Shown piece by piece: positions 23,277 to 31,477 of a DNA stretch of 64,000 bases. Under the pieces are notes generated by a model, which did not search any database, had not been told where the DNA came from, and worked only from the letters and a program-made list of their open reading frames with translations. Location: positions 1 through 64,000 of IMG/VR virus record IMGVR_UViG_3300045963_000147. One strand, 5' to 3'. The stretch's first letter is position 1; each line of letters begins with the position of its first letter. The translations under genes were made by a program, and so were the position numbers. The stretch comes from a virus.

Positions 23277-23314
23277 ACAAAGACGAGAAGAAAGGACCGC
23301 GCAAGCGGTCCTCA
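23277..23314 (-). terminator. Repeated hairpin terminator, copy C
   Basis: GGACCGC, GCAA loop, GCGGTCC with TTTCTTCTCGTC following on the minus strand. Compared with copies A and B, one base changes on each arm so that pairing is kept, which shows that the hairpin itself is under selection. It ends gene 23321-23644. Confidence 0.7.
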
Positions 23315-23320
23315 CCTAGC

Positions 23321-23644
23321 TCAACCCTGAGCCGCAGCGGCCTTAGCCGCCATGCGCTGCACCGCAGCCTTGGCGCCCTGCACCGCGCAGTCAACGCGGC
23401 GATCCAACGCCTTGGCGACGATGTCCGCAGACACGAAGCGCTCGGTGGACTCGCCGTCGTTGCCGCGCAGCTCCAACAGCGCCGCGTCGTACTCGCCGCG
23501 AGGCACGGTCGACGGCGCCTCAACGGACGTGCGGCGCAGCAGCCGTGTGACGAGCAGCGCCAGCACGTCCAGCCGACGCTCTGCGTCGGCGAGGCTGGTG
23601 GTGAGTGAGGCGACGGTGGATTCGAGTTCAGCTTTCGTGGCCAT
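23321..23644 (-). CDS. Small helical protein, cassette gene 5
   Basis: The product has 107 residues from ATG 23644 with GGAGCG upstream. The first 40 residues (MATKAELESTVASLTTSLAD and on) form a coiled coil of Ala, Leu and Ser. The last part contains KALDRRVDCAVQGAKAAVQR. Function unknown. Confidence 0.6.
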   Translation of the reverse strand: MATKAELESTVASLTTSLADAERRLDVLALLVTRLLRRTSVEAPSTVPRGEYDAALLELRGNDGESTERFVSADIVAKALDRRVDCAVQGAKAAVQRMAAKAAAAQG

Positions 23645-23680
23645 GGGGCGCTCCAGATCAAGGACAGCCAAAGCGGCTGC

Positions 23681-23718
23681 ACAAAGACGAGAAGGAAGGC
23701 CCGCGCAAGCGGACCTTG
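23681..23718 (-). terminator. Repeated hairpin terminator, copy D
   Basis: GGCCCGC, GCAA loop, GCGGACC. One mismatch weakens the stem compared with copy A. The flank ACAAAGACGAGAAG is shared with copy C. It ends the gene 23722-23895. Confidence 0.6.
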
Positions 23719-23721
23719 TTC

Positions 23722-23895
23722 TCAGCGGCGCTGCCCGGCCAACGCTGCAATGAAGCAGCCGATGCTCGCCATGAACGCGAGCAGGTACGGCACCGGCACT
23801 GTCCACGGGAAGGTGACGTAGAGCACCGGGTAGATGAACAGCGCCGTCATGACGATGAACGACAGGGCTGCGATGAGGGCGTTGTGCTTGTGCAT
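23722..23895 (-). CDS. Small two-span membrane protein, cassette gene 6
   Basis: The product has 57 residues and starts MHKHNALIAALSFIVMTALF. Two hydrophobic spans (about residues 7-28 and 33-52) are separated by TFPWTVPVP. AAGGAG precedes the start. It is the last leftward gene before the divergent control region. Its size fits holins and also small anti-host membrane proteins; neither is supported by context. Confidence 0.6.
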   Translation of the reverse strand: MHKHNALIAALSFIVMTALFIYPVLYVTFPWTVPVPYLLAFMASIGCFIAALAGQRR

Positions 23896-23937
23896 GGTGT
23901 TCTCCTTGATGAGCGAGATTGCTCACAGAGCCAGGAG

Positions 23938-23962
23938 CAAAGGGCGGCGCACGCCGTCCTTG
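23938..23962 (-). terminator. Hairpin at the end of the control region
   Basis: AGGGCGGCG and CGCCGTCCT form a nine-base stem with a two-base loop (23941-23960). On the minus strand TTTGCTCC follows. It faces the cassette gene 6 leader and may block leftward read-through from the control region. Confidence 0.4.
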
Positions 23963-23974
23963 GTGTAGCTGCAC

Positions 23975-24149
23975 TGCATGCATACGCGCTGCACGCTGTG
24001 CATGTGCATGTGTATGAGGACATGTGTATGCATGCACGCATCACTGCATCCTTGTGCTGCTGCATGAGTGCATGCGTGTGCATGCACGCAAGGGCATGTC
24101 AACGCTGCGCCTGTAGCCATGTGCATGGCTGTTCGGGCGCGGGTCCATG
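23975..24149. promoter_or_regulatory. TGCATG cluster at the divergent junction
   Basis: TGCATG occurs seven times (23975, 24005, 24029, 24061, 24069, 24079, 24122) and CATG about twelve times in about 170 bases. The core is alternating purine-pyrimidine (GTGCATGTGCATGTGTATG). TGCATG is palindromic, so a regulator or initiator could bind each copy. The cluster lies between the leftward and rightward arms. No gene is likely here: the short frames translate into runs of Met, His and Cys that arise from the repeats themselves. Confidence 0.65.
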
Positions 24150-24292
24150 AAAAGAGACTCCTTTTCGTGGCCGTGGAGCCCGAATCCGAAGTCGGTACCC
24201 CGACGAGGAGAGGGCTGGGTAGGAGGCTCCGTGCCCGTACGCGTCAAAAATTTATAGAAAATTTCCTGAGCTGATTTACACTCCGCTCTAAG
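24150..24292 (+). promoter_or_regulatory. Probable late-arm promoter region
   Basis: The stretch ends with an AT-rich patch TCAAAAATTTATAGAAAATT, then TTTACACTCCGCTCTAAGAT just ahead of the ATG at 24293. AAATTT repeats make a small inverted repeat. TCTAAGAT matches the motif found in front of the leftward units at 4265 and 19830. It probably drives the terminase operon. Confidence 0.5.
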
Positions 24293-24874
24293 ATGTCTCG
24301 CACTTCGATCTTAGATCACAAGCCCCAGCACAAGCTGCCCAAACGGGGTTCCCAAATCGCCACGCCGGTCGAGAAGTCCGTCCGCAAATACCTCGACACC
24401 AGCGACCACGCCGCAGCGGAACTGATCGACCCGAACAAGCCGCTGACCTCTCAGCAGCTTGCCTTCGCGAAAGCCAAGGCCACCGGCGAATCCACCGCGT
24501 CCGCAGCCCTCCGCGCCGGGTACTCCCAGGAGGCCATCGGCTTCCGCCTGATCCGCATGCCCAACGTCTTGCGCGCCGTCGAAGCGGAACGCCGCCTCTA
24601 CGAAGAGGCCTGCCAGATGTCCCGCAAGAAGGTCATGGACATGCTCATCGAGTCCTTCGACATGGCCAAGCTGATGGCCGAGCCTGCGTCCATGGTCAGC
24701 GCCGCCCGAGAAATCGGGAAGATGTGCGGCTACTACGAGCCGGTCAAGATCAAGATGGACATGACCGTCAATGGCGAGGTGGCCGTGCGCCAGCTCAACG
24801 CCATGAGCGACTCCGACCTCCTGAAGCTCATCACCGGCGGCGTCCAGCCGGTCCTGCCCGGCCCAGCAGCATGA
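24293..24874 (+). CDS. Terminase small subunit
   Basis: The product has 193 residues. A variable N-terminal leader is followed by KPLTSQQLAFAKAKATGEST and AALRAGYSQEA (about residues 62-93), the helix-turn-helix of Terminase_2-type small subunits, which recognise the packaging site. The middle helix AVEAERRLYEEACQMSRKKV and the end of the domain (EIGKMCGYYEPVKIKM) match that family. It is placed 0.85 kb upstream of the large subunit. The start is close to the promoter-like motif with little room for a ribosome site, so a short leader is likely. Confidence 0.85.
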   Translation: MSRTSILDHKPQHKLPKRGSQIATPVEKSVRKYLDTSDHAAAELIDPNKPLTSQQLAFAKAKATGESTASAALRAGYSQEAIGFRLIRMPNVLRAVEAERRLYEEACQMSRKKVMDMLIESFDMAKLMAEPASMVSAAREIGKMCGYYEPVKIKMDMTVNGEVAVRQLNAMSDSDLLKLITGGVQPVLPGPAA

Positions 24875-25206
24875 GCTGGATGGACATCAACAACCCAGAG
24901 TTGTGGGTCCAGGTGGTGCGCCGCCCCGCACCCATCGAGACGCGGATCGAGTGGGCTGATTACGACCAAGAATTCGGCCAGCGCAAAGTCCTGACCGGCA
25001 CCCTCCGCTTGCACTGCGGTCATGTGATCGCCGTCCAGTCGACCGTCGACCGCCGCGATTGGCGCGATGCCGGCCCGCTGCTGAAGGAGAGCCTGACCCG
25101 GCGGCTCCGCCACGCCGAGGAACACCACGACTGCGAAGCCTTCGAGCAGGCAGAGACAGTCAGGCGCGTCACCGAGAAGCTCACCCGGAGAACCCATGCG
25201 CACTGA
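24871..25206 (+). CDS. Small protein with VTEKLTR near C-terminus
   Basis: The product has 111 residues (MSWMDINNPELWVQVVRRPA...). The ATG overlaps the stop of the small terminase gene (ATGA). A strand-rich middle has RKVLTGTLRLHCGHVIAVQS and CxxH residues. It ends RRVTEKLTRRTHAH, showing the recurring VTxKLTR peptide, here followed by six extra residues. It sits inside the packaging operon. Function unknown. Confidence 0.6.
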   Translation: MSWMDINNPELWVQVVRRPAPIETRIEWADYDQEFGQRKVLTGTLRLHCGHVIAVQSTVDRRDWRDAGPLLKESLTRRLRHAEEHHDCEAFEQAETVRRVTEKLTRRTHAH

Positions 25207-25732
25207 CCGAGCCCGCCGCCAGCGCCAGCTTGACGACATCACTGCCGCGCGGCTCAAGCGCGACAAGCGCGACCAGCGCGAGAGAGCGCGCATTCGAGAG
25301 CACGCCCACAACGCCCAGGTCGTCGCCGCCGTCACTGCCAAGCTGACTGCCGCCCGGCCCAAGACCATGTTCGAAGAGGGCGGGGCGTTCGGACAGCCCC
25401 TGTCCAACTCGTTCATCGCCAAGATGTACGCGAACATAGTCGCCAACAAGATGGCCGGCAAGTCGATCTTCGCGAACGCGAACGTGAGCAGCGGTGCAGC
25501 AATTCAGGCCATGATCCACCGCCCGCGCACCCTGGTCATCGACGACCTCATCGCGGCCGACAAGCTCATCGACTACGGCACCGCGAAGAACCCCAGCTTC
25601 AGCCAGCGCCAGGGCCTGAAGCCGCTCGACGAGGCCGTCCACGACAACTGGGCGGACGCCTCGAAGTACCTCATCGGCTGGGACTTCGGCGTCAAGGGCT
25701 CCCCGGCCGTCGTCATCGCCAGTGGCAGCTAA
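25196..25732 (+). CDS. Hypothetical protein between terminase genes
   Basis: The product has 178 residues (MRTDRARRQRQLDDITAARL...). A highly basic N-terminal helix (about residues 1-45) ends AAVTAKLTAARPK, again showing VTxKLT. The rest is helical with NSFIAKMYANIVANKMAGKS and ends GWDFGVKGSPAVVIASGS. GGAG precedes ATG 25196. It may help the terminase bind DNA or the portal; unknown. Confidence 0.55.
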   Translation: MRTDRARRQRQLDDITAARLKRDKRDQRERARIREHAHNAQVVAAVTAKLTAARPKTMFEEGGAFGQPLSNSFIAKMYANIVANKMAGKSIFANANVSSGAAIQAMIHRPRTLVIDDLIAADKLIDYGTAKNPSFSQRQGLKPLDEAVHDNWADASKYLIGWDFGVKGSPAVVIASGS

Positions 25733-27443
25733 GCCCAAGCCGAAACCCGCCCCCAAAGCCAAAGCTCCGCCTCTCGAAGCCCCTGACCGCTTCGATCCCG
25801 ACCAGGAAGCGCAGCGCGCCTACGCCGCCCAGAGCCCCGAGGCCACACAAGCTCTGCCGCCGCTGACCCCGGCCCACCTCTCCGCCCAGAAGGAGATGGC
25901 CAGCCGGGTGCTGTCCCGCCGCCGGCTGCTGCCGTTCGTGCAGCGGATGAACGAGCGCTACGACGCCGGGTGGGTTCACGCCGACATCTGCCGGCGCCTG
26001 GAGAAGTTCAGCGACGACGTCGCCGCCGGCCTCAGCCCCCGCCTGATGATCCTGATGCCGCCCCGGCACGGCAAGAGCGAGCTGGCGTCTCGGATGTTCC
26101 CGCCCTGGCACCTGGGCCGGCACCCTGACCACGAGTTCATCGCCTGCTCGTACAACTTGTCCCTGGCGATGGGCTTCAGCCGCAAGGTCAAGCAGATCAT
26201 CGACGACCCGGTGTACGAGGGCGTGTTCCCGACGAAACTGGACCCGAACAACCAGTCCACCGAGGAGTGGGGCATCGCCGGCCAGCGCGGAGGCTACGTC
26301 GCAGCCGGTATCGGCGGGCCAATCACCGGCAAGGGCGCGCACGTCCTGGTCATCGACGACCCGGTGAAGAACGCCGAGGAGGCCGACAGCGCGGACGGCC
26401 GCGAGAAGGTGTGGGAGTGGTACCTGTCCACCGCCTACACCCGGCTGGCCCCTGGCGGCGGCGTGCTGGTCATCCAGACGTGGTGGCACGACGACGACCT
26501 CGCCGGCCGGCTCCAGCAGATGATGAAGAGCGGCGAGGAGGACGAGGACATCGACCAGTTCGAGGTCGTCAAGTACCCCGCCATCGCCATCACCGACGAG
26601 TTCCTGGCCCCCGACGGCTCGATCGTCGCCGTCCCCGAGGCTGCGAACTCGGCCCACTACTCCCTCCTGCGCCTGAAGGGCGAGGCGCTGCACCCCGCGC
26701 GCTACGACCTGAAGAAGCTGAACAAGATTCGCGCCCTGAACCGCAAGGACGACGGGGCGGACGGCCGGTGGTGGAGCGCCCTGTACCAGCAGAACCCGGT
26801 CCCTGACGACGGCGGCTATTTCCAGAAGGCCCAGTTCAAGCGCGCGCCGGTGCCGCACGTGTCGAAAGCCAACGTGTTCATCGCCTGGGACTTCGCCATC
26901 AGCGAGAAGAAGCAGAACGACTACACCGTGGGCGTCGTCGGGCTTCAGGACGACGACGACATGCTGCACATCGCCGAGGTCGTGAGATTCAAGTCCGGCG
27001 ATTCGTTCTTCATCGTAGAATCTATTCTGAATCTATGTTCGAGATGGCCCAGCGCCTCGTTGCAGCTCGGCTTCGAGGACGGTCAGATTTACCGCGCAAT
27101 CGAATCTCTACTTTCGAAACGGATGAGAGAACGCAGGATGTACCCGGCCATCGAGGTGCTCAAGCCCATCACCGACAAGCTCGCTCGTGCCCGCCCGCTC
27201 CAGGGCCGGATGCAGCAGGGCATGGTGAGCTTCAGCGCCAACGCCGAGTGGTACGACGACACGCGCAACGAGATGCTGCGCTTCCCGGCCGGCGTACACG
27301 ACGACCAAGTGGACGCCCTGGCCTGGATGACCAAGATGGCCGTCGGCCGCGCTGCGCCGAGGAAGCCGAAGGCCCAACAGCTCAAGTCCTGGCGCGACAA
27401 GCTCAAGGGCCTGGGCGGCGCCAACACCCACATGGCCGCATAG
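25722..27443 (+). CDS. Terminase large subunit
   Basis: The product has 573 residues. The ATPase has Walker A LMPPRHGKSE (residues 111-120) and Walker B HVLVIDDP (Asp212-Asp213). The nuclease has IAWDFAIS (Asp390), GFEDGQ (Glu452/Asp453) and VHDDQVDAL. It pumps and cuts DNA during packaging. The start is a GTG (25722) inside the end of the gene before; no ATG is available until residue 59, which would remove conserved sequence. Around 27005-27130 the gene uses AT-rich, non-preferred codons (AGA, CTA, TCT), unlike the rest. Confidence 0.93.
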   Translation: MAAKPKPKPAPKAKAPPLEAPDRFDPDQEAQRAYAAQSPEATQALPPLTPAHLSAQKEMASRVLSRRRLLPFVQRMNERYDAGWVHADICRRLEKFSDDVAAGLSPRLMILMPPRHGKSELASRMFPPWHLGRHPDHEFIACSYNLSLAMGFSRKVKQIIDDPVYEGVFPTKLDPNNQSTEEWGIAGQRGGYVAAGIGGPITGKGAHVLVIDDPVKNAEEADSADGREKVWEWYLSTAYTRLAPGGGVLVIQTWWHDDDLAGRLQQMMKSGEEDEDIDQFEVVKYPAIAITDEFLAPDGSIVAVPEAANSAHYSLLRLKGEALHPARYDLKKLNKIRALNRKDDGADGRWWSALYQQNPVPDDGGYFQKAQFKRAPVPHVSKANVFIAWDFAISEKKQNDYTVGVVGLQDDDDMLHIAEVVRFKSGDSFFIVESILNLCSRWPSASLQLGFEDGQIYRAIESLLSKRMRERRMYPAIEVLKPITDKLARARPLQGRMQQGMVSFSANAEWYDDTRNEMLRFPAGVHDDQVDALAWMTKMAVGRAAPRKPKAQQLKSWRDKLKGLGGANTHMAA

Positions 27444-27451
27444 GAGACACG

Positions 27452-27541
27452 ATGCACCCACCCTTCGCACCCACACCCGTCGCCCTGGCCGTGAGGCTGA
27501 TGCTGCGCGACATGATCTTCGCGGCGGAGAAGCTGCGGTGA
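27452..27541 (+). CDS. Tiny protein after terminase
   Basis: The product has 29 residues: MHPPFAPTPVALAVRLMLRD followed by MIFAAEKLR. GGAGACACG precedes it, and its stop overlaps the next ATG (TGATG). Such coupling supports translation. It is amphipathic and helical. Function unknown. Confidence 0.4.
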   Translation: MHPPFAPTPVALAVRLMLRDMIFAAEKLR

Positions 27542-27894
27542 TGAGGTCTTGCCCAACCTGCCACGGCGCCATCGGCGAGCCCGGCGTGGCCTATGGCTAC
27601 GCCGGCAAGTGGTGCGAATGCACCACGACGCTCCTGAACAGCCTGAAGCCCGGCCAGATGGTCGGCCCGTTCGACGCCAAGGGCCTGGAGGACTACTTCC
27701 GCGCGCAGAGGCAGAAATTCGCCGAGGAGGCCACGAAACCTGCTCCGTTCACGCTCGCGGACGTGCTGTCTCTCACGCCCGAGCAGTTTGTCTACTGGCT
27801 GCGCGGCTATTTCGCTTCGTGCGACCCCGCGAACTGCACCAGGGGTGACACCAAGACCATCGCGGCGCAACTCACCCGGGTGGTGACAAAGTGA
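27541..27894 (+). CDS. Hypothetical protein with zinc-ribbon-like start
   Basis: The product has 117 residues. It begins MRSCPTCHGAIG and has KWCECTTT at about residue 24, giving a Cys-x2-Cys...Cys-x-Cys set that could bind zinc. The rest is helical (LEDYFRAQRQKFAEEATKPA) and ends AAQLTRVVTK, a relative of the VTxKLTR peptide in a different order. It lies between terminase and portal. Function unknown. Confidence 0.55.
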   Translation: MRSCPTCHGAIGEPGVAYGYAGKWCECTTTLLNSLKPGQMVGPFDAKGLEDYFRAQRQKFAEEATKPAPFTLADVLSLTPEQFVYWLRGYFASCDPANCTRGDTKTIAAQLTRVVTK

Positions 27895-28304
27895 CCTACC
27901 CATGCGCCGAACTGGTAGCCCGATGTTTTGCCGCACGCACCAGCGCGCACTTTGCACATCTCAGTACCAAGAGCTATGCGCAGCACATCGCACTCGGCGA
28001 TTTCTACGACGCTATCGCTTCCGCTGCCGATGAGTACATCGAGTGCTACATGGGCATATTCGGCCAGCTCGACGTGGCCGATTTCCCGGTAATTCGCCCC
28101 AGCCAGGGCGGACCAATTCAACAACTGACCGATTTGCGCACCTGGGTCGCGGACAACCGCGAGGAGTGCAGCGAAGCCGGTGACGACAAGGACGGTGAAC
28201 AAGCCGAGAGCAACGACGTTGACTGCACGGAGCTGTCGAATCTCATCGACAACATCCTGGCCGTCATCGACCGAGCCCTCTACAAGCTGAAATTTTTGAA
28301 ATGA
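27891..28304 (+). CDS. DUF5856-like helical protein
   Basis: The product has 137 residues. The GTG start overlaps the preceding stop (GTGA). FAHLSTKSYAQHIALGDFYD and the following AAADEYIECYMG match the pattern of phage proteins of the DUF5856 type, which look like small ferritin-like helical bundles (AHxxHLxTxSYxxHxALxxFYD...E). A polar acidic loop (SEAGDDKDGEQAESNDVDC) precedes the C-terminal helix. Their function in phages is not known. Confidence 0.6.
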   Translation: MTYPCAELVARCFAARTSAHFAHLSTKSYAQHIALGDFYDAIASAADEYIECYMGIFGQLDVADFPVIRPSQGGPIQQLTDLRTWVADNREECSEAGDDKDGEQAESNDVDCTELSNLIDNILAVIDRALYKLKFLK

Positions 28305-28311
28305 GGGCGCC

Positions 28312-30468
28312 ATGCCCATAAATACCGCCCTCTGCTCGAAAACCTGGAACCGCTACTGCTGGGCTCGTGACAACGGGCACCAGCGCTTCGTCGAGAAGGC
28401 CGATTTGTGCGAGCGGTTCTTCGCGGGCGACCAGTGGGAGCCGGCCGACGTCGCCCGACTCAAATTAGCCCGCCGCCCGGCGCTGACGATCAACAAAATC
28501 ATCAGCACGGTGAGTAATGTGCTCGGCGAGCAGATTTACAACCGCTCCGAGACGAGTTTCCGGCCGCGCGGCGGTGCGCCGAGTGAGGTGGCCGAGGCGC
28601 TGACGAAGGTCTACAAGCACATCAGCGACAACAACCAGCTCGATTGGAAGCGCAGCGATATGTTCGCTGACGGGATCATCACGAGCCGCGGTTTCCTCGA
28701 CGTCCGGTTGAATTTCACCGACAACATGCAGGGCGAAGTCGTCATCGACAACGTCAACCCGAAGAACGTCATCGTCGACCCTGACGGTGAGGAGTACGAC
28801 CCCGACACCTGGAACGACGTTTTCGTCACGAAGTGGGTCACCGCCGACGACATCTGCATTCTGTTCAACAAGGAAGACGGCGAACTGCTGCGCAACCGCG
28901 AGCAGAGCTATTTCCCCTACGGCTACGACTCAATCTCGGCCAAGCGTGACCGCTTCGGCGACCGGCTAAACCCGCAATACGCCGGCGACTACGACCAGTC
29001 GTCCGTGCTGCGCAATATCCGCCTGATTGAGCGCCAGCATCGCGTGCTGGACCGCCAGAAGCACTTCGTCAGTCCCGAGACCGGCGACATGCGCGCCATT
29101 CCGGCCGAATTCGACCGCAACAAGATCGCCTTCTTCGTCGACAAGTTCGGCTTCCAGGTCACGTCGAAGCTGGTCCACCGCATCCGCTGGACCGCCATCG
29201 CCGACAACGTCGAGCTGCACGACGACTGGAGCCCGTACAAGCACTTCACGATCGTCCCGTTCTTCCCGTACTTCCGGCGCGGCAACACGATCGGCATGGT
29301 CGAGAACCTGCTGGGCTCGCAGGAGCTGCTGAACAAGGTCAGCAGCCAGGAGCTGCACGTCGTCAACACCACCGCGAACAGCGGCTGGAAAGTGAAGACC
29401 GGCGCGCTGACGAACATGACGCCCGAGGAGCTGGAGCAGCGCGGCGCCGAGACAGGCCTCGTCGTCGAGGTGAACGGCGACCCAGACACGGACCTCGTCA
29501 AGATTCAGCCGAATCAGGTGCCGTCCGGCCTGGACCGCATCAGCTACAAGGCCGAAGAGCACATCAAGACAATCTCGGGCGTGTCCGACTACATGACCGG
29601 GCAGGCGCGCGAGGACGTCGCCGCCAAGGCCATCGACAAGAACAAGCAGAGCGGCGCCACTGGCCTCGCGAAGCCCCTGGACAGCTTGGTTCGCTCGGAC
29701 TTCATCCTGGCGCGCAACATCGTCGACCTCGTGCAGGAGTACTACACCGAGGAGCGCCTCATCACGATCACGCACAACCGCGCGACGGGTGAGTCCGAGA
29801 CGTTCAAGGTCAACGAGGCGACGCCCGAGGGCACGATCGCGTGCGACTTGACGCTGGGCGAGTACGACATCGTCACCACCTCCGTCCCGCACCGCGAGAC
29901 GATGGAGGACAGCCAGTTCGATCAGGCCGTCGCCATGAAGGAGATGGGCGTGGCCATCCCGGACAGCGTCATCATCGACGCCAGCCGCCTGTTGAACAAG
30001 AAGGACATCATCAAGCAGATGGAGGGCGACAAGACGTCACCCGAGGCCCAGGCCGCTGCCCAGCTCCAGCAGCGCGGCCAAGCCGCCGAGGTCAGCAAGC
30101 TCGAAGGCGAAGCCGCCCAGAAGCACGCCGACGCCGGCCTGCGCCAAGCCAAGACGGAAGAGACCCAGGTCAAGACCCAGGTGCTGGCCCACACGCCCAT
30201 CGAAGACCCGAACGCAGGCAAGGGCGGGAACCCTGAGCTGGAGATGGCCCAGGCCCAGCACGAGGCCGGCCTGGAGGAGCAGAAGTTCGCCCACGAGCAG
30301 CAGATGGACTTCATGAAGCTCGGCATGGAGCGCGAGAAGCAGGGCAGCGAGCTGCAACTGAAGGCTCAGGACATGGCCATCAAGCGCACTGAGGCGCGCG
30401 CCGCCAAGGACGCGCAGATGGCCGCTGCCGCACAGAAACCCCAACCCCAACGACAAGGTCTGCGATGA
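28312..30468 (+). CDS. Portal protein, P22 type
   Basis: The product has 718 residues, close to the 725 of phage P22. It shows the family's layout: ERFFAGDQWEPADVARLK near the start, PALTINKIISTVSNVLGEQI, then VNPKNVIVDPDGEEYDP and WRGNTIG-like FFPYFRRGNTIGMVENLLGS, and a long C-terminal coiled coil (about residues 575-690) typical of P22-like barrels. It forms the dodecameric DNA entry ring at one vertex. It precedes scaffold and capsid genes, as expected. Confidence 0.9.
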   Translation: MPINTALCSKTWNRYCWARDNGHQRFVEKADLCERFFAGDQWEPADVARLKLARRPALTINKIISTVSNVLGEQIYNRSETSFRPRGGAPSEVAEALTKVYKHISDNNQLDWKRSDMFADGIITSRGFLDVRLNFTDNMQGEVVIDNVNPKNVIVDPDGEEYDPDTWNDVFVTKWVTADDICILFNKEDGELLRNREQSYFPYGYDSISAKRDRFGDRLNPQYAGDYDQSSVLRNIRLIERQHRVLDRQKHFVSPETGDMRAIPAEFDRNKIAFFVDKFGFQVTSKLVHRIRWTAIADNVELHDDWSPYKHFTIVPFFPYFRRGNTIGMVENLLGSQELLNKVSSQELHVVNTTANSGWKVKTGALTNMTPEELEQRGAETGLVVEVNGDPDTDLVKIQPNQVPSGLDRISYKAEEHIKTISGVSDYMTGQAREDVAAKAIDKNKQSGATGLAKPLDSLVRSDFILARNIVDLVQEYYTEERLITITHNRATGESETFKVNEATPEGTIACDLTLGEYDIVTTSVPHRETMEDSQFDQAVAMKEMGVAIPDSVIIDASRLLNKKDIIKQMEGDKTSPEAQAAAQLQQRGQAAEVSKLEGEAAQKHADAGLRQAKTEETQVKTQVLAHTPIEDPNAGKGGNPELEMAQAQHEAGLEEQKFAHEQQMDFMKLGMEREKQGSELQLKAQDMAIKRTEARAAKDAQMAAAAQKPQPQRQGLR

Positions 30469-31451
30469 AACTGCACTGGATATTCAACCGCTACATGGCC
30501 CCCGCCGGCGACGGCGACAGCGGCGGTGCCGTTGACCGCGGCGACGACTTCACGCCCACCGACGACGCTGACGACGCCGACGAGCCGAAGGTCGAGGACA
30601 AGGTCGTCGAGAAGGACGAGCCGAAGGCCGAGGACAAGGACGACGAGGACAAGGCTGAGGACGACGACAAGGACGAGGACAAGAAGGACGACAAGAAGAA
30701 GGCCCCGAAGCGCATCCCGCTCGACCGCCACGAGGCGATCCTGAACAAGGAGCGCGAGGCGCGCAAGGAGGCCGAGCGCCAGCTCGCCCAGTACCAGAAC
30801 GGCAAGGCCGTCGCCGACATCTCCGCCGACCTGACTGCGGCGGAGACGAAGGTTCTCGCCATGGAGAAGGAGTACACGAAGCTCCTGGCCGACGGCGAGG
30901 TCGAGAAGGCCTCGGAGCTGATGCGCGACATCCGCCGGGCCGAGCGCCAGATGAACGAGCAGCGCAGCGACTTCAAGATCGCTGAGGCGGAAGCCCGCGC
31001 TACCGAGCGCGCCCGCTACAACATCAGCCTGGAGCGCGTCGAGCAGGCGTACCCGGCGCTGAACCCCGACCACGACGACTTCGACGCCGAGCTGCTCGGC
31101 GACGTGGCCGACCTGAAGGTCACCTACGAGCGCAAGGGCATGACGCCCACCGACGCGCTCCAGAAGGCGGTCAAGAAGCTGGCCGGCACCGAGACGACGA
31201 AGCAGGAGGCTGCGACGACCGTGACGCCGAAGGTGGCCGCGAAGGACGTGGCCGCTGAGCGGAAGAAGGACGCCGTCGGCAAGGCCCTGGACGCCAACAA
31301 GAAGACCCCGGCCAACTCGTCGAAGGTCGGCATGGACAGCGACAAGGACGGCGGCACCGTCAGCGCCAAGGACGTGATGAAGATGTCCTACAAAGACTTC
31401 AGCGCCCTGAACGAGGAACAGCTCGCGCGCATGCGCGGCGACTTGCTCTGA
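30465..31451 (+). CDS. Scaffolding protein, acidic
   Basis: The product has 328 residues. Residues 35-75 are a run of Asp, Glu and Lys (KVEDKVVEKDEPKAEDKDDE and on), followed by a long coiled coil with LDRHEAILNKEREARKEAER and a C-terminal basic patch. This acidic-then-coiled composition, plus its place between portal and capsid, fits a capsid scaffold. Start overlaps the portal stop (ATGA). Confidence 0.75.
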   Translation: MKLHWIFNRYMAPAGDGDSGGAVDRGDDFTPTDDADDADEPKVEDKVVEKDEPKAEDKDDEDKAEDDDKDEDKKDDKKKAPKRIPLDRHEAILNKEREARKEAERQLAQYQNGKAVADISADLTAAETKVLAMEKEYTKLLADGEVEKASELMRDIRRAERQMNEQRSDFKIAEAEARATERARYNISLERVEQAYPALNPDHDDFDAELLGDVADLKVTYERKGMTPTDALQKAVKKLAGTETTKQEAATTVTPKVAAKDVAAERKKDAVGKALDANKKTPANSSKVGMDSDKDGGTVSAKDVMKMSYKDFSALNEEQLARMRGDLL

Positions 31452-31477
31452 ACCACCACCCCAACCAAGGAACCACG

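Noticed and set aside
23847-24126. Short leftward Met/His/Cys-rich frames across the TGCATG cluster
   Set aside because: They result from the repeated TGCATG string itself and have no start signals.
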